Below, piece after piece: positions 37,301-49,130 of a stretch of DNA of 64,000 nucleotides (its first letter is position 1; each line of letters opens with the position of its first letter). The notes under the pieces are model-generated. The model had not been told where the DNA came from and searched no databases. It was given only the letters and a program-made list of their open reading frames with translations. The position numbers were made by a program, and so were the translations under genes. Source of the stretch: Paralichthys olivaceus (lineage: Eukaryota; Chordata; Actinopteri; Pleuronectiformes; Paralichthyidae). The stretch spans positions 8,765,501 through 8,829,500 of the forward strand of contig NC_091112.1 of the NCBI RefSeq assembly GCF_024713975.1, given 5' to 3'.

Positions 37301-40300
37301 TAAGAGAAAAACAATAGACTCGGTTTGGTTTTATAGCTGTGCAGAAAGTTTGGTTGACTTATTAAAAGGTTGTTTTTTTTTTCCTCTGGCCCCAGCATTC
37401 ATTAAAATACTGGTAGAATATGTTCCAAACTGAGCTGCGTCAAATGAACTAACTGGTATATTTTGGGGTTTCGAATTTCATGGTTAAAAGACTGTGCAGA
37501 AGAAATGAGGTAAATTATCTCATCCCCATCCCCTTTAGATCAGCTCTGCAGCCACTGACCTATTTTCAGATATTCTTTCTCAGTCTTCAGGCCTGCTTTA
37601 ATTGAATTATTCCAGCCAGGCAATCAAGTATTCAAAGTTTGCTGCAGCTCTCCACATGGTCTCCCCTGCTTCTCCCTCCTCAGCCACTGTTTTGAATAGC
37701 GTCTATACCTTCCGCAGCAGTATTATGACTGTAAATGAGTAAGCCTCTGTAAGACTTTGATTTCTATGCAGGACAAAGCGGTGAGGAGGTGTTTATAATG
37801 TGAAACGGGGAAAGTGGGACAGGAGACTTTGGTCTGAGCTCAGACTTCCTGACATTCAGTCTGTGTGTCTGGTGTGCTGGCGAGGGCCAGACTCAAGAAC
37901 ACAACCAACACAATGCTCTGATGACTGCACTGTTTTCTTTTCACAGATGACTCTGTGCTGATGCATGTCGGCCCTTGAAATGGTGAATCGACACTCCGCA
38001 GAGCAAATACCCAAACAGTCCCCTTATGAAAATAATCAATTAGGATCTGGATTCGAGAGAGATATGCAGACATTTGTTTTGGTTAGTGGTTGATTTATGT
38101 GTTTTTTGTTGGGATTGGAGTGATTAAAACATTTGGACACAAAGTCAAACAGTGTTTGGGGAGAAAGAACTAAAACTGATGACTTATTTATTTTTGAAAG
38201 AACCAAACTTAGGAGTGACCTGCAACGCTTAAGAAAAGGTGTATTTTTGCTCCACTACGGTTCTATATTAATCTGTTAGCGAAAAAATTCCATGTCCTTA
38301 AGGTTTTATACAGAAGGTCAAAGCAGATCAAAGGAACAACAGTCTGCCTTGAACAGGCTGTGAAAAAGAGGCTAATGAGTGAGATCTGTCACAGCACGAT
38401 GCAGATTTAAGTCCTGTTATTCTGTCGAGCCCGGTCACTGTTGTGTGAGTCACAGTGAATTACACTCTCTGTGTCATCTGCCCGTTTGTTTGAGCACAGG
38501 GGTTATGTGTCCATTCTTTTCTCTCCTGTCTTGTCACCTTGGTTACGGCCCTGTGTAAACCTGAGGGGTTTGTAAAGGATCTTTTTTTTTTTTTTTTACA
38601 CACCCTGTCACTCTGGATGAGGCTTTAGGGAAGTCGTTTTTGAATTTCGTCAAATCCTTCCCAGCAAATCGGCCTCAAACACGCATGTTGTTTGTGGACA
38701 CTTGTTTCTCTCATGTCCTGAGCGTGGGACAGAGCTCGACAGGTGCTGAGGCAGCACAACACCACCTGAGCAGATGATCCCCGGACAGCTGTCCGAGAAG
38801 CTGTCGGCTTAATATAGAGGAGAAGCAAGTAGAGCTAGAAGCTCATTGTACTTTTGTTTTCTAAGTAATCATACAGCTGGACGGTAGATTAGATTAACCA
38901 GACAAACCCATGTATGTTACAGGGTGAGTTTTAATTGCAGTTGTTTAGCAGAAATGGCAGCAGTACACTGTTTACTTCTGGATGAAGTGGTTGTTATTGT
39001 AAGTCATGTTTTCCTGGCGTTCGGAGGAGTGCATATCTGATGCCTCTCCTTCACCCTCAGGGTTTTCAGGGAGAAACAACTATTAGTGAACTGGAGTTAC
39101 CTCAAGACATGCCCATTAACTTGTTTTACTGTTCCGTGTGTAGTAGATGTTTACCTGACAGAAGGAACACCTGTTAACATACACACATGGGAACCCACAA
39201 CACCGGGGCATGCAGGATTCAAGTGATTCGGACAAAGGCGCAGTGTTGAAAAGTTACATATTTAAACCTCGTTGTCACAGATGACTGGTCGAGTGAATCA
39301 ACAACACCACACTAACAGCAGGCCAGGATGTGAAAGCTTTAAAGAGGTTGAATGCCTTGCTCAGTGGCTTATCAATGCCTTGCCTGACCTAGAGTAACCT
39401 CCTCCACTTGGCCTATAGTAACTCCTGCTCTGCACCCTGTAACAAACTCCCAGTCAAGTCAGCTCTATTGTTTGCGTCAGGCAGGTAGCTAACTAGCAGC
39501 GCTCCGTCACATGATGCCTGCTGGGCCTGACACAATAGAAGGCAGTGTTTATGTGTGTGAGTGCGTTGAGGGGAATGGGATGTTTAACCCCAAATCAAAG
39601 CGCTGTTTGTTATGCCTGAGGCTCGTCAGCTATGGAGCTCCGTTGTTATGGTCTGGCTTGATCAGGGGTGGTGTAAACTGACTTTGTTTGTGTGCCTCAC
39701 AGCTGCCTGTGCCGCTGTTGATGCTCCCTGGAAGCAAAGTGAATGTGCGCGTTGGACGAGGCGTGTCCGTGTTGTTGCACACTGAAGCGGTTGCACAGCA
39801 CACGTGCGTTTACAGCCGACAGGGGTGCACCGCTCCCTCAAGAGTCTGGTTTTTGGCCCCAGAAGATGACAGAGGAAGCATCAGCAGCTGGTTCCCAAGA
39901 GGCAGTTTATCAAGATGGGCTTATGTAAATGTTGTATATGTTTATGAATGCTGTATTATTATTATAATACTTACAATATTATTATATGATAATAATTGTA
40001 TTGTATTATAATGAATAATGTTGTACATGCTACGTCCACTCAAAGTGTCCTTTAAACAAGTATCCTAAAGTGATGTGCTGTCATTTAGTAGCTCAAGGGG
40101 GATTTTTGCATGGAAATGAGCAGTTTCAGATGGTTTGCCTCAGTCTGTGGTGGGCTAGATTAGTCACAGCAAAACCTGTCAGAAAAGTACGCTGAAGTCA
40201 TTCAGTTGATTTCTTTTCAATAGATGGATTCAAAGTGATTGTAGATACAGAGCATACATTGTGTGAGCAGGGAGGTTTGTTTATGTCACTGTGTTGCACT

Positions 40301-43300
40301 GGTTATTTCGGGCGATGGGAGAAAATGGAATTGAATGATGTCATGATTTTAAAATGAAGGAAGTCTGGTCACCATGGTCACCAGCAGGGAGAAAGCTGCT
40401 GGGCAGGTTTGTGGTCGCAGCAGCAGCAGGTATCCTTAAGCAGGCCAGTGCCTGTACAATCTCCTTAAGGTGGCTGTGCCACAGGTCATGTGCTCAGGTT
40501 ACTAGAGTTCAGCGTTCCTCATGATGCAAGGAGTCAGTCGGTGTTAGTCCTTTTGACGTTTGTCTCCTGCTGCTGCTCAGAAAGAATTCCTCACATCTCC
40601 TGGTCAAAACAATGGAAAGGCCCTGATCTGCTGTAGCTCCTGTTTTTTGAGAATTTAGATGTTTTTCTTGGCCACACTAGAACTCAATGTTCCGATTTTA
40701 ATCCTTCGGCCCAAATAACAACAAAAGTTGCTTTTGACCACTAATAATCTTTGAACTATTTTCCCTGACCATCACTTCATACGCCCACTTTATTTTGAAC
40801 TGGGAGATTTTCCTTGTGTCTGGTGATACAAGATTATTTGTAACTTGGTTTGCCTTTAAATAATATTGCATGATATTAAACTACAAGATATTTATACGGC
40901 AATCGACTCCCATTACTGCATTTATTTGGACTCTCAACAGTGCACTGTGGTGACTCAGCAGATATTGTACAGGCTCAGTTGGTCATCAGGTTAATTATCC
41001 AAGTGTTTTCTATACAGCAGAAACATGTGATGTAGTCGTATATTGTCTCTTCCTCTCTTTACTTCTACTTTCAGATCCTTTAGTGAATTCACTCTTACAT
41101 AGGAAGCTGTTCTTGTGTGTTTTGAGGAAAAGATTGAAAAAGCAAAAGTGTACCCGCTGCGACAACTGAACAAATATCTCAGTTGCCTTTTTCCTTCTGC
41201 AACAACCCCCCCACACACACAAACACACACACCTGCCGTCTGTGGTGAAATTCTACCCCTGTATTGACCACCTGCTGGAGTCTGTGTTCGCCCCCAGACG
41301 TCGTGACTCCTCAACCATTACACATGAAACACTGGTCGGAGGAAAAAACATATTTGTGATGTCTTGTATTTTGTAATTTAGTTCAATGCCTTCACAATCA
41401 TAAAGAATTCCATTTTGACCCTTATGTTTTCTCTCCACCAGACATGTTTTCTTCATGCACGTGAAGGAGGACCTCTATAACGGTCACCTACGTATGGGCT
41501 CGGAACAAGCGGAGGAGCTGAGCGCGCTCCTGGCACAGGCGGAGTTTGGCGACTACAACCAAAACACGGCGCAGTACTGCTACTCAAAGCTGTGTGGAGA
41601 GGAGCCCAGCACTGCCACCATCAACAGGTACAAAGACCCTTTTCCACCGGTCAAAAACCCAATAACACTGTCTAACATCTGGCTTTTGTTTGCAATGGCA
41701 AAGGAATGAATTGCCTTTTTTGGCAGGTTTACCCACATTTCAAAAACACACATGTACCCACTACTTTTGGTGTAAAAGAGGTATGAGGAATCTAATCAAA
41801 GCTGACAGCTAAGAAGAGGTTCAACACATAGTTTATAATCTTGAAAAGGAAATAATGCATCATAGCAATTATCTGTGAACTGTATAATGTGTCAGCTGTT
41901 CAAGAAAAGGACATTTTTAGAAGAAGTATTAAAAAAGCTCCTGATTTGAACTGACAGTTCTTCCTTTTTGTCATGTCTGCTTTGTAAGCCACAGTAACTT
42001 TTTTATATCTGAGGCGACAAATTTTAGATAAGACTGTGTGTGCGTATGTGTGAAAGCTGTTTGACAGCTCTCACACACACACACGCACACACACACACCA
42101 GTCAAACAGAGCAGCTGACAGGAGATCAGATAAGCACGTGTTTGCAGAACACCTCAGACAAAAAGCCCCGACTGTACTTTTGAATGGTTTCTCAGGAAAC
42201 CGAAAGAGGATGGTGAAATTTCTAGGTTTCTAGATTTTGTCAACAGGGATCCCATTGCATTGTGAACTAGAATGAAATACCACTGCCAAGGCTCAACAGT
42301 TCCCTTAATTCAACCAATCTGCAACAAATTGCACACAATCATAGATATCCGGCCCCATAATATGCCAGATTTTTTTTTTCCACATGAAGTTTGATAAATG
42401 AATGCCGCCACGTTAAAGAAAATCATGGATACACCTCTTTGTCCGAATCCACCCCTAGAATTTAACAGGTTCTCCTTCAGACTATGCACTATCCCTCGAT
42501 ATCCCTCTCCACTGAAGAGCCCGTCCTGCCTCCAGGTCTCTGGGCCTTTATCCAGGAACTTCCGCGCATTTCCATTTGAAGTGCCTTCTGGAACCATTTG
42601 GTGGGCGCATGGCGCTGTCCCTCAAATGTTCCGCCTCTTGAATTATACACTCTCAATCCCCATCTGCCAAACACGCTACATTAAACTTCATCCATATGCT
42701 GTATTGAGACAGAAGGCACGGCCATTCACTGCTGCACCTACGCTTAACCTCAGCTTGTTATGAATGCAGGGGCATGTTGTGAATTCCCCAAGTAGCTAAA
42801 TTCTTTAACTTTCAAAGACTCTTGTTTCAACTGTTGATCAAAAGTGTGTACATATGTGTCATTATACATATCCCATCAATGTACCACTTTAATGTTAGCA
42901 CTCGCCGCCTGCAGGCATGTTCAACCGTGCAGTGTATGTTCCTTTATGTAAGATCATCTGTATGATAAAGCTTGTGTCAGGAATATAGAGTGAAAGAAAC
43001 TTAAATGGTCGCCTTTCTCTGTCTCTTCTCCCCCCGCTGCAGTGTCATATCCAGACATAAAGCTCTAGAAGGTTCGAGTCCAGGCTCGGTGGAGTATCAG
43101 GCTCTGCAGCTGGTCTCCTCTCTGGAGCATTACGGCGTGGAGTGGCACTGGGCTCGGGACGCACACGGTGAGCGGATGGCCATCGGAGTCGGCCCAGAGG
43201 GAATTGCCATTTGCAAGGAGGACTTCAGCTTAGTCAACAGGTGTGCTGCCTTGATGTTATCCTGTTTAAAACTATGGAATGTTTGATGTTGCATTGCAAA

Positions 43301-46209
43301 CACACACGTTGCAGGATTTTGTCTGAAACAATCTTCTCTCTTTGTGCTTTTGTTAGAGTAAGCTATCCCATCATTCAGATCGCCACCCAGTCGGGGAAGA
43401 GTGTGTATCTGACGGTTACCAAGGACACAAATGACAGCGTGGTGCTTCTGTTCAAGCTCATCAGTAACCGAGCAGCCAGCGGTCTGTACCGGGCCATCAC
43501 AGAGACTCACGCCTTCTACAGGTGAGGAGCAGCCAAGGACGAACGGTGTTTAACCCCAGATCAGTGACTCTCATATCCTCCAATAAATCAATACTGCCTT
43601 TAAATTACTAGACAGATGTCAGTTGACTTAAGCTCACCTCATGAGGTGAGCAAAGATAATAAAATAAAAAAATTTAATTTCCAGTTTATTGCTATCTGTT
43701 CTCATAGATAATGAATGGTGGGGGAAAACCTGACCTTATTCAGCTCTACTTGGCACATGACAATCTCTAGTGAAAAGAGAAAAAAGGGCATTTTCCTTTC
43801 CATAGTGTCTTTGTGTGCGCTCGTGTCAAATTTGCATTGACCACGGACAATTCAAATGGCTGAGCTCTGAAATTGTTCTCAGTCAAAAGGTACAATAGAC
43901 AGCTGAGTTCTTTTGTTTCAGGGATGGGTTTTAGCTCAGAGTCTGCAGATTTTTCATTTTTGCTGGCATGTCTTCAGCTGCTTGCTCAGAAATAAGTGTT
44001 TGTCTCACTGTGGTGAATGTGGCATCAGAACAGTACAAACACGAGGGGTCATCTATATAAACAGTGCAAGGGGGGCGTTAAATAAAGACACACAGGAAAT
44101 GATATAAGAGAGATCCATTAGTGGATTTGGATGTATCGGGTCAAACACTGCAGATTTAAGTATCACATCCAAATATTTTTTTTTAAAGGATGAATTGTTG
44201 TTTTCATTTCCAGGTGTGACACAGTCACAAACGCTGTCATGATGCAGTACAGCAGAGACTTTAAGGGCCACCTGGCTTCACTCTTCCTCAACGAAAACAT
44301 CAACCTGGGCAAGAAATACGTGTTCGACATCCGCCGCACCTCCAAAGAAGTGTACGACCACGCCCGCCGCACGCTCTACAACTCCGGCGTCTCGGACCTG
44401 GTGTCCCGCTCCGGCAGCCGCGAAGGCTCGTCTCCCTCGTGCTCCCCGAGCAGGGACGACCAGCAGGACGAGGGGCTGGACTGTGGCAGCTGCCAGCAGA
44501 GCAGAGCGCTGCAGGAGAGGCTGCAGAAGCTCCGGGAGGCTCTGCTGTGCATGCTGTGCTGCGAGGAGGAGATTGACGCAGCGTTCTGTCCCTGCGGCCA
44601 CATGGTGTGCTGCCAGACGTGTGCAAATCAGCTTCAGGTGAGGCTTGAGAATTAATGCTGACGTCAACACTACCTACTTTATAAACGTTAATTAGCAAAT
44701 CAGGCAAGAGCTTGAAAGGATTTCGAGCTCTTTGTTTTTTTGTTTGGTTCTTGACTTGAGACACTGTGCATGATTTGTGTTCGCAGTTATAACCAAAGCT
44801 TTTTAATTACACTTCAGTTCCAGCCTCTCATCCTTTTATGGCCTTTTAAGCAACATCCAAAGCTTTGCTTACACTCTGCTGACCTGATTGTCCCCTCACT
44901 TAATCAGCTAAATGTTGCCAGTCTTTGTGGAAGCAGATTGTGTGTGCGTGAGTGCGTCTTTATGAGGGGATTATAGCAGCCGGGCAAATCTTTTCTCCAA
45001 CTCAACGAGGAAACGTGACCAAGCTTACAGACGTGCGAATGAGTCAGTAGAAACTCAGGACAAGAGAAGGACAATCTCATTATAACAAATGTATTAATAT
45101 TTGTTTAATAACCTGAGAGATGCCTAATAATTTGCCTGAATGAGTCGACTTGACTCTCACAACTGTCTGATGTGGTCACATACTTCTCTAGCACCCGCTG
45201 GTTTGGCGATTTGCCTCGTGTGTGTGATGAAGTCTTATTTTACAAGCTCTTATTAAGATTCAATGCAAAATTTCCTGGATAAGCAGAATATCATTTATTG
45301 CCAAAGGGTAATGGGCCCCTAAAGGATCCAGAGTATTAATTCATTAGTTGGACCACTTAAAATCTGGCTCAAAGCATGAGTGATCACTTGTATCACATCC
45401 AACCAAGCATGTTAAAAACACAGATTTCTGATGGTGAACTAATATTCAGTTGTAAAATACTAATTCTAAAGTTTCTGCAAGTTGTTAAAAAGTCGTAAAT
45501 TGAATCTGAATCTTTATGTCTTCTAATATGTTAAGATATTATATACTAAACTAACCCTTAAATGTGTTAAGGTAGGTCATAATCATATTAATGTCCATTT
45601 ATCGCTATTTCCATCCCCCGTTAAATTACATTTTTTAACTAAAAATACTATTTTGGCTAGTTGTAGTGCTTTCTCAGCAATACAGATATTCACACGTTGT
45701 AATAAAGCTACAAACAAGACCAACATGGAACTGATGATTGATTCTACTAACAGCTTGGTCAGAATTTATAGCAGCACACTCAGCTCGGCTGTAAGAAAGA
45801 TGATGGCGTGGTGTTTCCAGGGTTATTCTCTACTAGGCTACTTCACCTTATCTTTAATTATAGTGACGTATTCCTGGGACTCGTATGTTCCTTCATATCT
45901 GTGGTACTTGACATACGTCTTAAATTTAATCCATTACGGTGTTAAAGTCTTTTAAATGTCTTGCTGACCACCCTGTCACACACTATCTTAACCCTCTCAT
46001 TTCTCTTCCCTCAGTTGTGTCCTGTGTGTCGGTGCGACGTGGAGCACGTGCAGCACGTCTACCTGCCCACCTGCACCAGCCTGCTCAACCTGACGCTGAC
46101 CGACAACCACCAGCACCACAGCAGCATCCCGACACCCATCCACAGAGAGCCGGTGTCCCCTCACACCTGCAGCGCCACAGAGTACGAACATAAGATCTAC
46201 CACACATAA
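30871..46209 (+). CDS. mylip: mylip / IDOL, FERM-RING E3 ubiquitin ligase (7 exons, 481 aa)
   Basis: Joined exons 30871-30957, 32902-33092, 41442-41627, 43043-43240, 43357-43521, 44214-44637 and 46015-46209 encode 481 aa in one frame, all with GT/AG introns. The family binds cytoplasmic tails of LDLR, VLDLR and ApoER2 through its FERM domain and ubiquitinates them with UBE2D enzymes. It was first named as a myosin regulatory light chain interactor. The FERM domain covers about residues 1-276. Tyr265 and Thr269, the receptor-tail contacts known in human, fall at the same numbers here. A Ser/Asp-rich linker spans about 300-385. The RING spans 388-423 (Cys388, Cys391, CPCGH and CPVC ligands). 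Val432 and Leu434 match the human dimer/E2-contact residues. Oddities are the changed linker cysteine spacing and a His-rich C-terminal tail of about 36 residues beyond the human end. Two fish paralogues exist (mylipa and mylipb); I cannot say which this is. Confidence 0.97.
31578..31602. repeat. Poly-C tract followed by (CA)4
   Basis: 25 consecutive C in mylip intron 1. Such runs are prone to sequencing-length error. Confidence 0.9.
32902..33092 (+). CDS. mylip: mylip exon 2
   Basis: Begins [20 protein letters not shown] after acceptor CCTCCAG and ends LILEQ-type sequence LILQEQT plus a split Arg codon (AG|A). Donor AG|GTTTGT is non-optimal. Covers the rest of F1 and the start of F2. Confidence 0.96.
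34242..34329. repeat. (CA)n microsatellite, about 44 units
   Basis: A long pure CA/TG tract in mylip intron 2, with a repeat-artefact Cys/Val frame on the minus strand. Confidence 0.95.
35582..35630 (+). promoter_or_regulatory. Palindromic TATA-like element in mylip intron 2
   Basis: Three inverted repeats lie within 49 bp. They are a perfect 14-mer, CTGAGCGCGCTCAG, at 35582-35595; a 12-mer, GCTTATATAAGC, at 35600-35611 containing TATATAA; and GGCTGTG-N5-CACAGCC at 35612-35630. Spacing would suit a core promoter with a start near 35635. Promoter function is inferred. Confidence 0.4.
36290..36420. repeat. Decayed teleost interspersed repeat
   Basis: TGTGTTCGCCTTGTGACTCA, TCTGTTCCAGGGTTTTCC, GTGCATGGTGGGATAGGTTC and GCATGGATAAACTGAGTTAT follow the order of a very common fish repeat (related in its reverse strand to the copy at 22316). 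Diverged, non-coding. Confidence 0.55.
41442..41627 (+). CDS. mylip: mylip exon 3
   Basis: Opens with [20 protein letters not shown] after acceptor CTCCACCAG and contains [20 protein letters not shown] of FERM F2. Ends in a split Ser codon at AG|GTACAA. A dispersed repeat starts within a few bases of this donor. Confidence 0.95.
41632..41760. repeat. Dispersed repeat abutting mylip exon 3 donor
   Basis: A diverged copy of the family at 24628-24745, starting about 5 bp into intron 3. The two align through the CCACYGGTCAAAAA and CTAACAT...CTTTTGT blocks. Confidence 0.6.
42295..42560. repeat. Teleost SINE-like interspersed repeat fragment
   Basis: TTGTCCGAATCCACCCCTAG, AATTTAACAGGTTCTCCTTC and GACTATGCACTATCCC follow the pattern of the family also seen at 54888-55205 (TCTGGATCTGCCC, TTGAATGAGTTCTTCCTTCG, CACATGTCACATTC). 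The copy is partial. Confidence 0.5.
43043..43240 (+). CDS. mylip: mylip exon 4
   Basis: Encodes [20 protein letters not shown] through [19 protein letters not shown], the F2/F3 junction. Acceptor CCGCTGCAG, donor AACAG|GTGTGC. It is followed by a short 116-bp intron. Confidence 0.96.
43357..43521 (+). CDS. mylip: mylip exon 5
   Basis: Encodes the F3 core from [20 protein letters not shown] to [13 protein letters not shown], including receptor-contact residues Tyr265 and Thr269. Acceptor TTTTGTTAG, donor TACAG|GTGAGG. Confidence 0.96.
44214..44637 (+). CDS. mylip: mylip exon 6
   Basis: Encodes the end of F3 ([20 protein letters not shown]), the Ser/Asp linker with Cys352, Cys366 and Cys369, and most of the RING ([20 protein letters not shown]). 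Acceptor CATTTCCAG, donor CTTCAG|GTGAGG, phase 0. It is notably more GC-rich than the other exons. Confidence 0.96.
46015..46209 (+). CDS. mylip: mylip exon 7 (terminal coding)
   Basis: Starts [20 protein letters not shown], supplying the last RING ligands (CPVC), and ends with the tail [12 protein letters not shown] and TAA. The human protein stops shortly after LLNLT, whereas here the frame continues with a His/Ser/Pro-rich tail. Confidence 0.95.
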   Translation: MCPVCRCDVEHVQHVYLPTCTSLLNLTLTDNHQHHSSIPTPIHREPVSPHTCSATEYEHKIYHT

Positions 46210-47650
46210 AGACGACTCCGCTATAAAAAACACCAAACTCCATCGTGACCACTCTGAAGCTGAAACCAGCCAGATTCTGGATCCATCAGCATTTCCTGTC
46301 TGGAACTATCACACATAGACTCTAAGCATAATCAAAGATCAACACACTCGTACCACTCCCTCAGCGCGTGTGTGTGACTGAGTGCTTTATTATTATTTTT
46401 CACTCTGGACGAAACTGTTTGGTTGTTGCTTAATACCTTTGCCGTTTGTTGTGTATCATTCTGTCCAAATCCTTTTTTTATTTTAAACATCATCGTCCCT
46501 TGCCGCAGTATGATTTTAGATTAGACTCTTACTGTCCGTGTTTATTGAATTGTTGCATCAGTTGATCTGATACAGAAAGAAACATTCTTATGTTTGTGAA
46601 TTATGCTTTAGATTTTTTATTATTTGGTCCATATCAGGCTCCTAGTCCCAAACCCGAACCATACGCTGAACGTCTCTTTACACCAGCAGAACTGTCCACA
46701 ATTATTTATTTTTCATTTTAAAGCTTCCTGACTTTTTTAAAAAAAACTGAACTGAATTTTATGGTCTAACAGAGTGAAATCATTTATTTTTCTTAGATTT
46801 TATTTCTCATTTGTTTTTCATGTCCAATATTTTCCAAAGCTAATGAGGATGGATTTGGAGGCGAAGCAGCGCCGCTCTGGATGTAGCACTGTGTACTATA
46901 ATATGTGATGGGACCACCGTTGCCTTGTTTGGTGGTCTTGTAGGTTATTTTAGCCCAAACAGAGCTGTATCTCGCTAACACTCCATCACCTTGAAACGGG
47001 TCTTGGTGATTTACTGCCACTTTTGTCCAAAACAGGCCTGGGTTCATAGAATCCTGCACCTTTTACACGTCTCTGTAGAAATTAACATCATTTTCTCAGC
47101 AGACGCAGGCTTTTTTTTGGTTTTTTATGAACAAAACCGTCCAGAGCAGCTGCTTCCTCTGAAATCCTGATATTGTTTTCTTCTCTGGGTGTACTAGTGA
47201 GTTATTTTTGATATTTTTTTAAAGGGTACTAGGAGATCTGCCTGTGCAATACTTGCTTTCCTTTTTGAAAAGCTCATTAAGTTTTATTTAATTTCAAAAT
47301 GCTATATATTTAAAATAAAAAGGAAAAAAAACAACATTGTCACTTTACCAAGGAACGTTTTGTCTGTAGGGGATTTGGCCTTAATGTAGCAGCAGCACTG
47401 TTTGTTATACATTTTCCATAGACTTGCTTTTTTTTCTAGTAAGAAAAAAACGCTGACTTGATTAAGCTCAGTCACTGCAGGGGAAGGACTTTTATTTTTC
47501 ACATTGTACAAGTAGCAATTTGTTTCTGTTTTCTGAAGCAAAAGCCGCTATATGCTCTGTAAGATAACTCTAAGGATTAAATCTTTTTTTTATATATATT
47601 CTGCTTTTAACAAAAGAGAAAGTATTAATAAAGTTGTTTTTTAAAAACAA
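46210..47650 (+). other. mylip: mylip 3'UTR
   Basis: AT-rich, T-run-rich sequence after the stop codon with no further exons. Two polyadenylation signals are present, at 47314-47319 and 47627-47632. The extent is inferred from the second signal. Confidence 0.75.
47627..47632 (+). terminator. mylip: mylip distal polyadenylation signal AATAAA
   Basis: Canonical AATAAA followed by GTTG and T-rich sequence within 15 nt, about 1.4 kb after the stop. An upstream AATAAA at 47314-47319 could give a shorter transcript. Confidence 0.7.
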
Positions 47651-47699
47651 ACTGATTGTGAAACTTGTTTTGTTCTTCTGAAATGAAACGTATGCAGAA

Positions 47700-47815
47700 G
47701 CTTTAAAATCACCCACCCCTCCACAAAATTTCCTGGCAATCATTTTTTTATATCATCCTGGTAACTAACTAACAATAATACAAACATAACCTTCTTGGTG
47801 GAGGTAACAAGGAGT
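47700..47815. repeat. Teleost SINE-like interspersed repeat fragment
   Basis: CCCTCCACAAAATTTCCTGG then CATAACCTTCTTGGTGGAGG and TAACAAGGAG match the 3' half of the same fish family (CTCCACCAAATTT, CATAACCTCCTTGGCGGAGG). It lies just beyond the mylip polyadenylation site. Confidence 0.55.
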
Positions 47816-49009
47816 TTTGGGAACCACTTCAGGCCTTTGCTCCAGTGAGCAGATTTACTGACAGATGCTTGGAAGTCTTACACAGTAAAACCACATGACG
47901 TCCTTTTAAACATGAACTGATCAGTCACGACATCTGGTTTGACTCTGGAAACTCAATCAGTTTACCTCTTGATGAAACCAGGCCAATCATGATGGTGAGG
48001 AGAAGATCTAAAAACAACAACAGGCGTGTGAGGCTGTGTCAGGTGGATACCTGCCTTGACATCGGTCCTCCAGTTTCCACAGCAACACCCCAGGTGGATG
48101 CAACACTGAAAGGTCAACGTGTCATTTGCCGTCATCAGGCTGGGAGAGGCTGCTGAAAGTTGCACCGTCTGTGGTACTGTGGTTCTTCCTGTTGATGAGA
48201 AATGACAAGCTCCGCTGGACTGTGATTTTAAAGTCTGGAAATACATGAGAGAACAGCAGCTGCTTATTTATCTGACTTTGAACCCTTCTGTCTCTCTGTG
48301 ACCTTCTGCAGGAGAAGGCTTCTCCCTTTCCTCTTTCTTCTCTTATCTGTCTTCTCTCTCTCAGGCATCGGTGCCATTAAACAAACTCCAAGGACAATGT
48401 TGACAGGGAGGGGGGGCACATATGAAGAAGGCTGCCATTAGAAGTCAGCCATGCAGAACTCAATAAGCAGCATCGGATCAAATGACTGTGAAGTTAAACT
48501 TTATCCTCAAGATTCGAGGAGGTGGAATAAAAGAGATCTGGCTTCAGAACAGTGACGTTTGTCGACACTGACAGGATGATGTCGTGACCTCTGCAGAGTT
48601 GAAGCATTAATTTATATCTGAAAGAAAAACAGGAAACGTCACATCAGGAGAACAAGTTGAAACGCCTGCAGTATTATGATACATAAGACATAAGCTCTTT
48701 GAAATGTGAAAATCTGAGAACAGTTTTTTTTTTGTCACAATAATCTCAAATGTATCTAATCCAACTACACACAGTTGCATTAATCCTGTGTTGAGAAAGG
48801 ACCAACAAGATGTGGATGGTTGAAGTGGGGAGAGGGAACATCGGAGGAGAAATAGAAAATGAGAACTGAGGGGTTTAGATTGAAGTTTCTTTGCATACTC
48901 ATCAAAACCAACCCATAAAACATATCTCATGTTTTTGAGATTCTCTGAGAAATCAAAGAAAGTGTTGAAAAACACCAAATCTCACATTGTGTTAAAAATA
49001 TCCGCTATC

Positions 49010-49130
49010 TGATCCAGATTGACAAACACCACATCCTCCCATGAAGCCTGAAGGAAATGTGTTCAGTAGTTTTTGCTTAATGTAAACAGACCAGGGTGAA
49101 AACATGACCTCCTCTGTGAAGGTAATGTAT
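49010..49130. repeat. Teleost SINE-like interspersed repeat fragment
   Basis: GTGTTCAGTAGTTTTTGCTT, GTGAAAACATGACCTCCTCT and GTGAAGGTAATG match the 3' end of the family at 54888-55205 (CATTCAGTAGTTTTTGTGTA, GGTGAAAACACAACATCCTG). Confidence 0.6.

Larger units (their letters stand above)
33093..41441 (+). other. mylip: mylip intron 2 (8.3 kb), no second gene seen
   Basis: The largest intron of the gene. It holds a (CA)n tract, a palindromic TATA-like element (35582-35630), one decayed interspersed repeat (36290-36420) and only random frames (for example 34332-34694 and 39688-40011). Confidence 0.7.

Noticed and set aside
43071..43081. Perfect pol III B-box (GGTTCGAGTCC)
   Set aside because: It lies inside mylip exon 4, encoding part of EGSSPG, with no A-box or cloverleaf around it; taken as coincidence.
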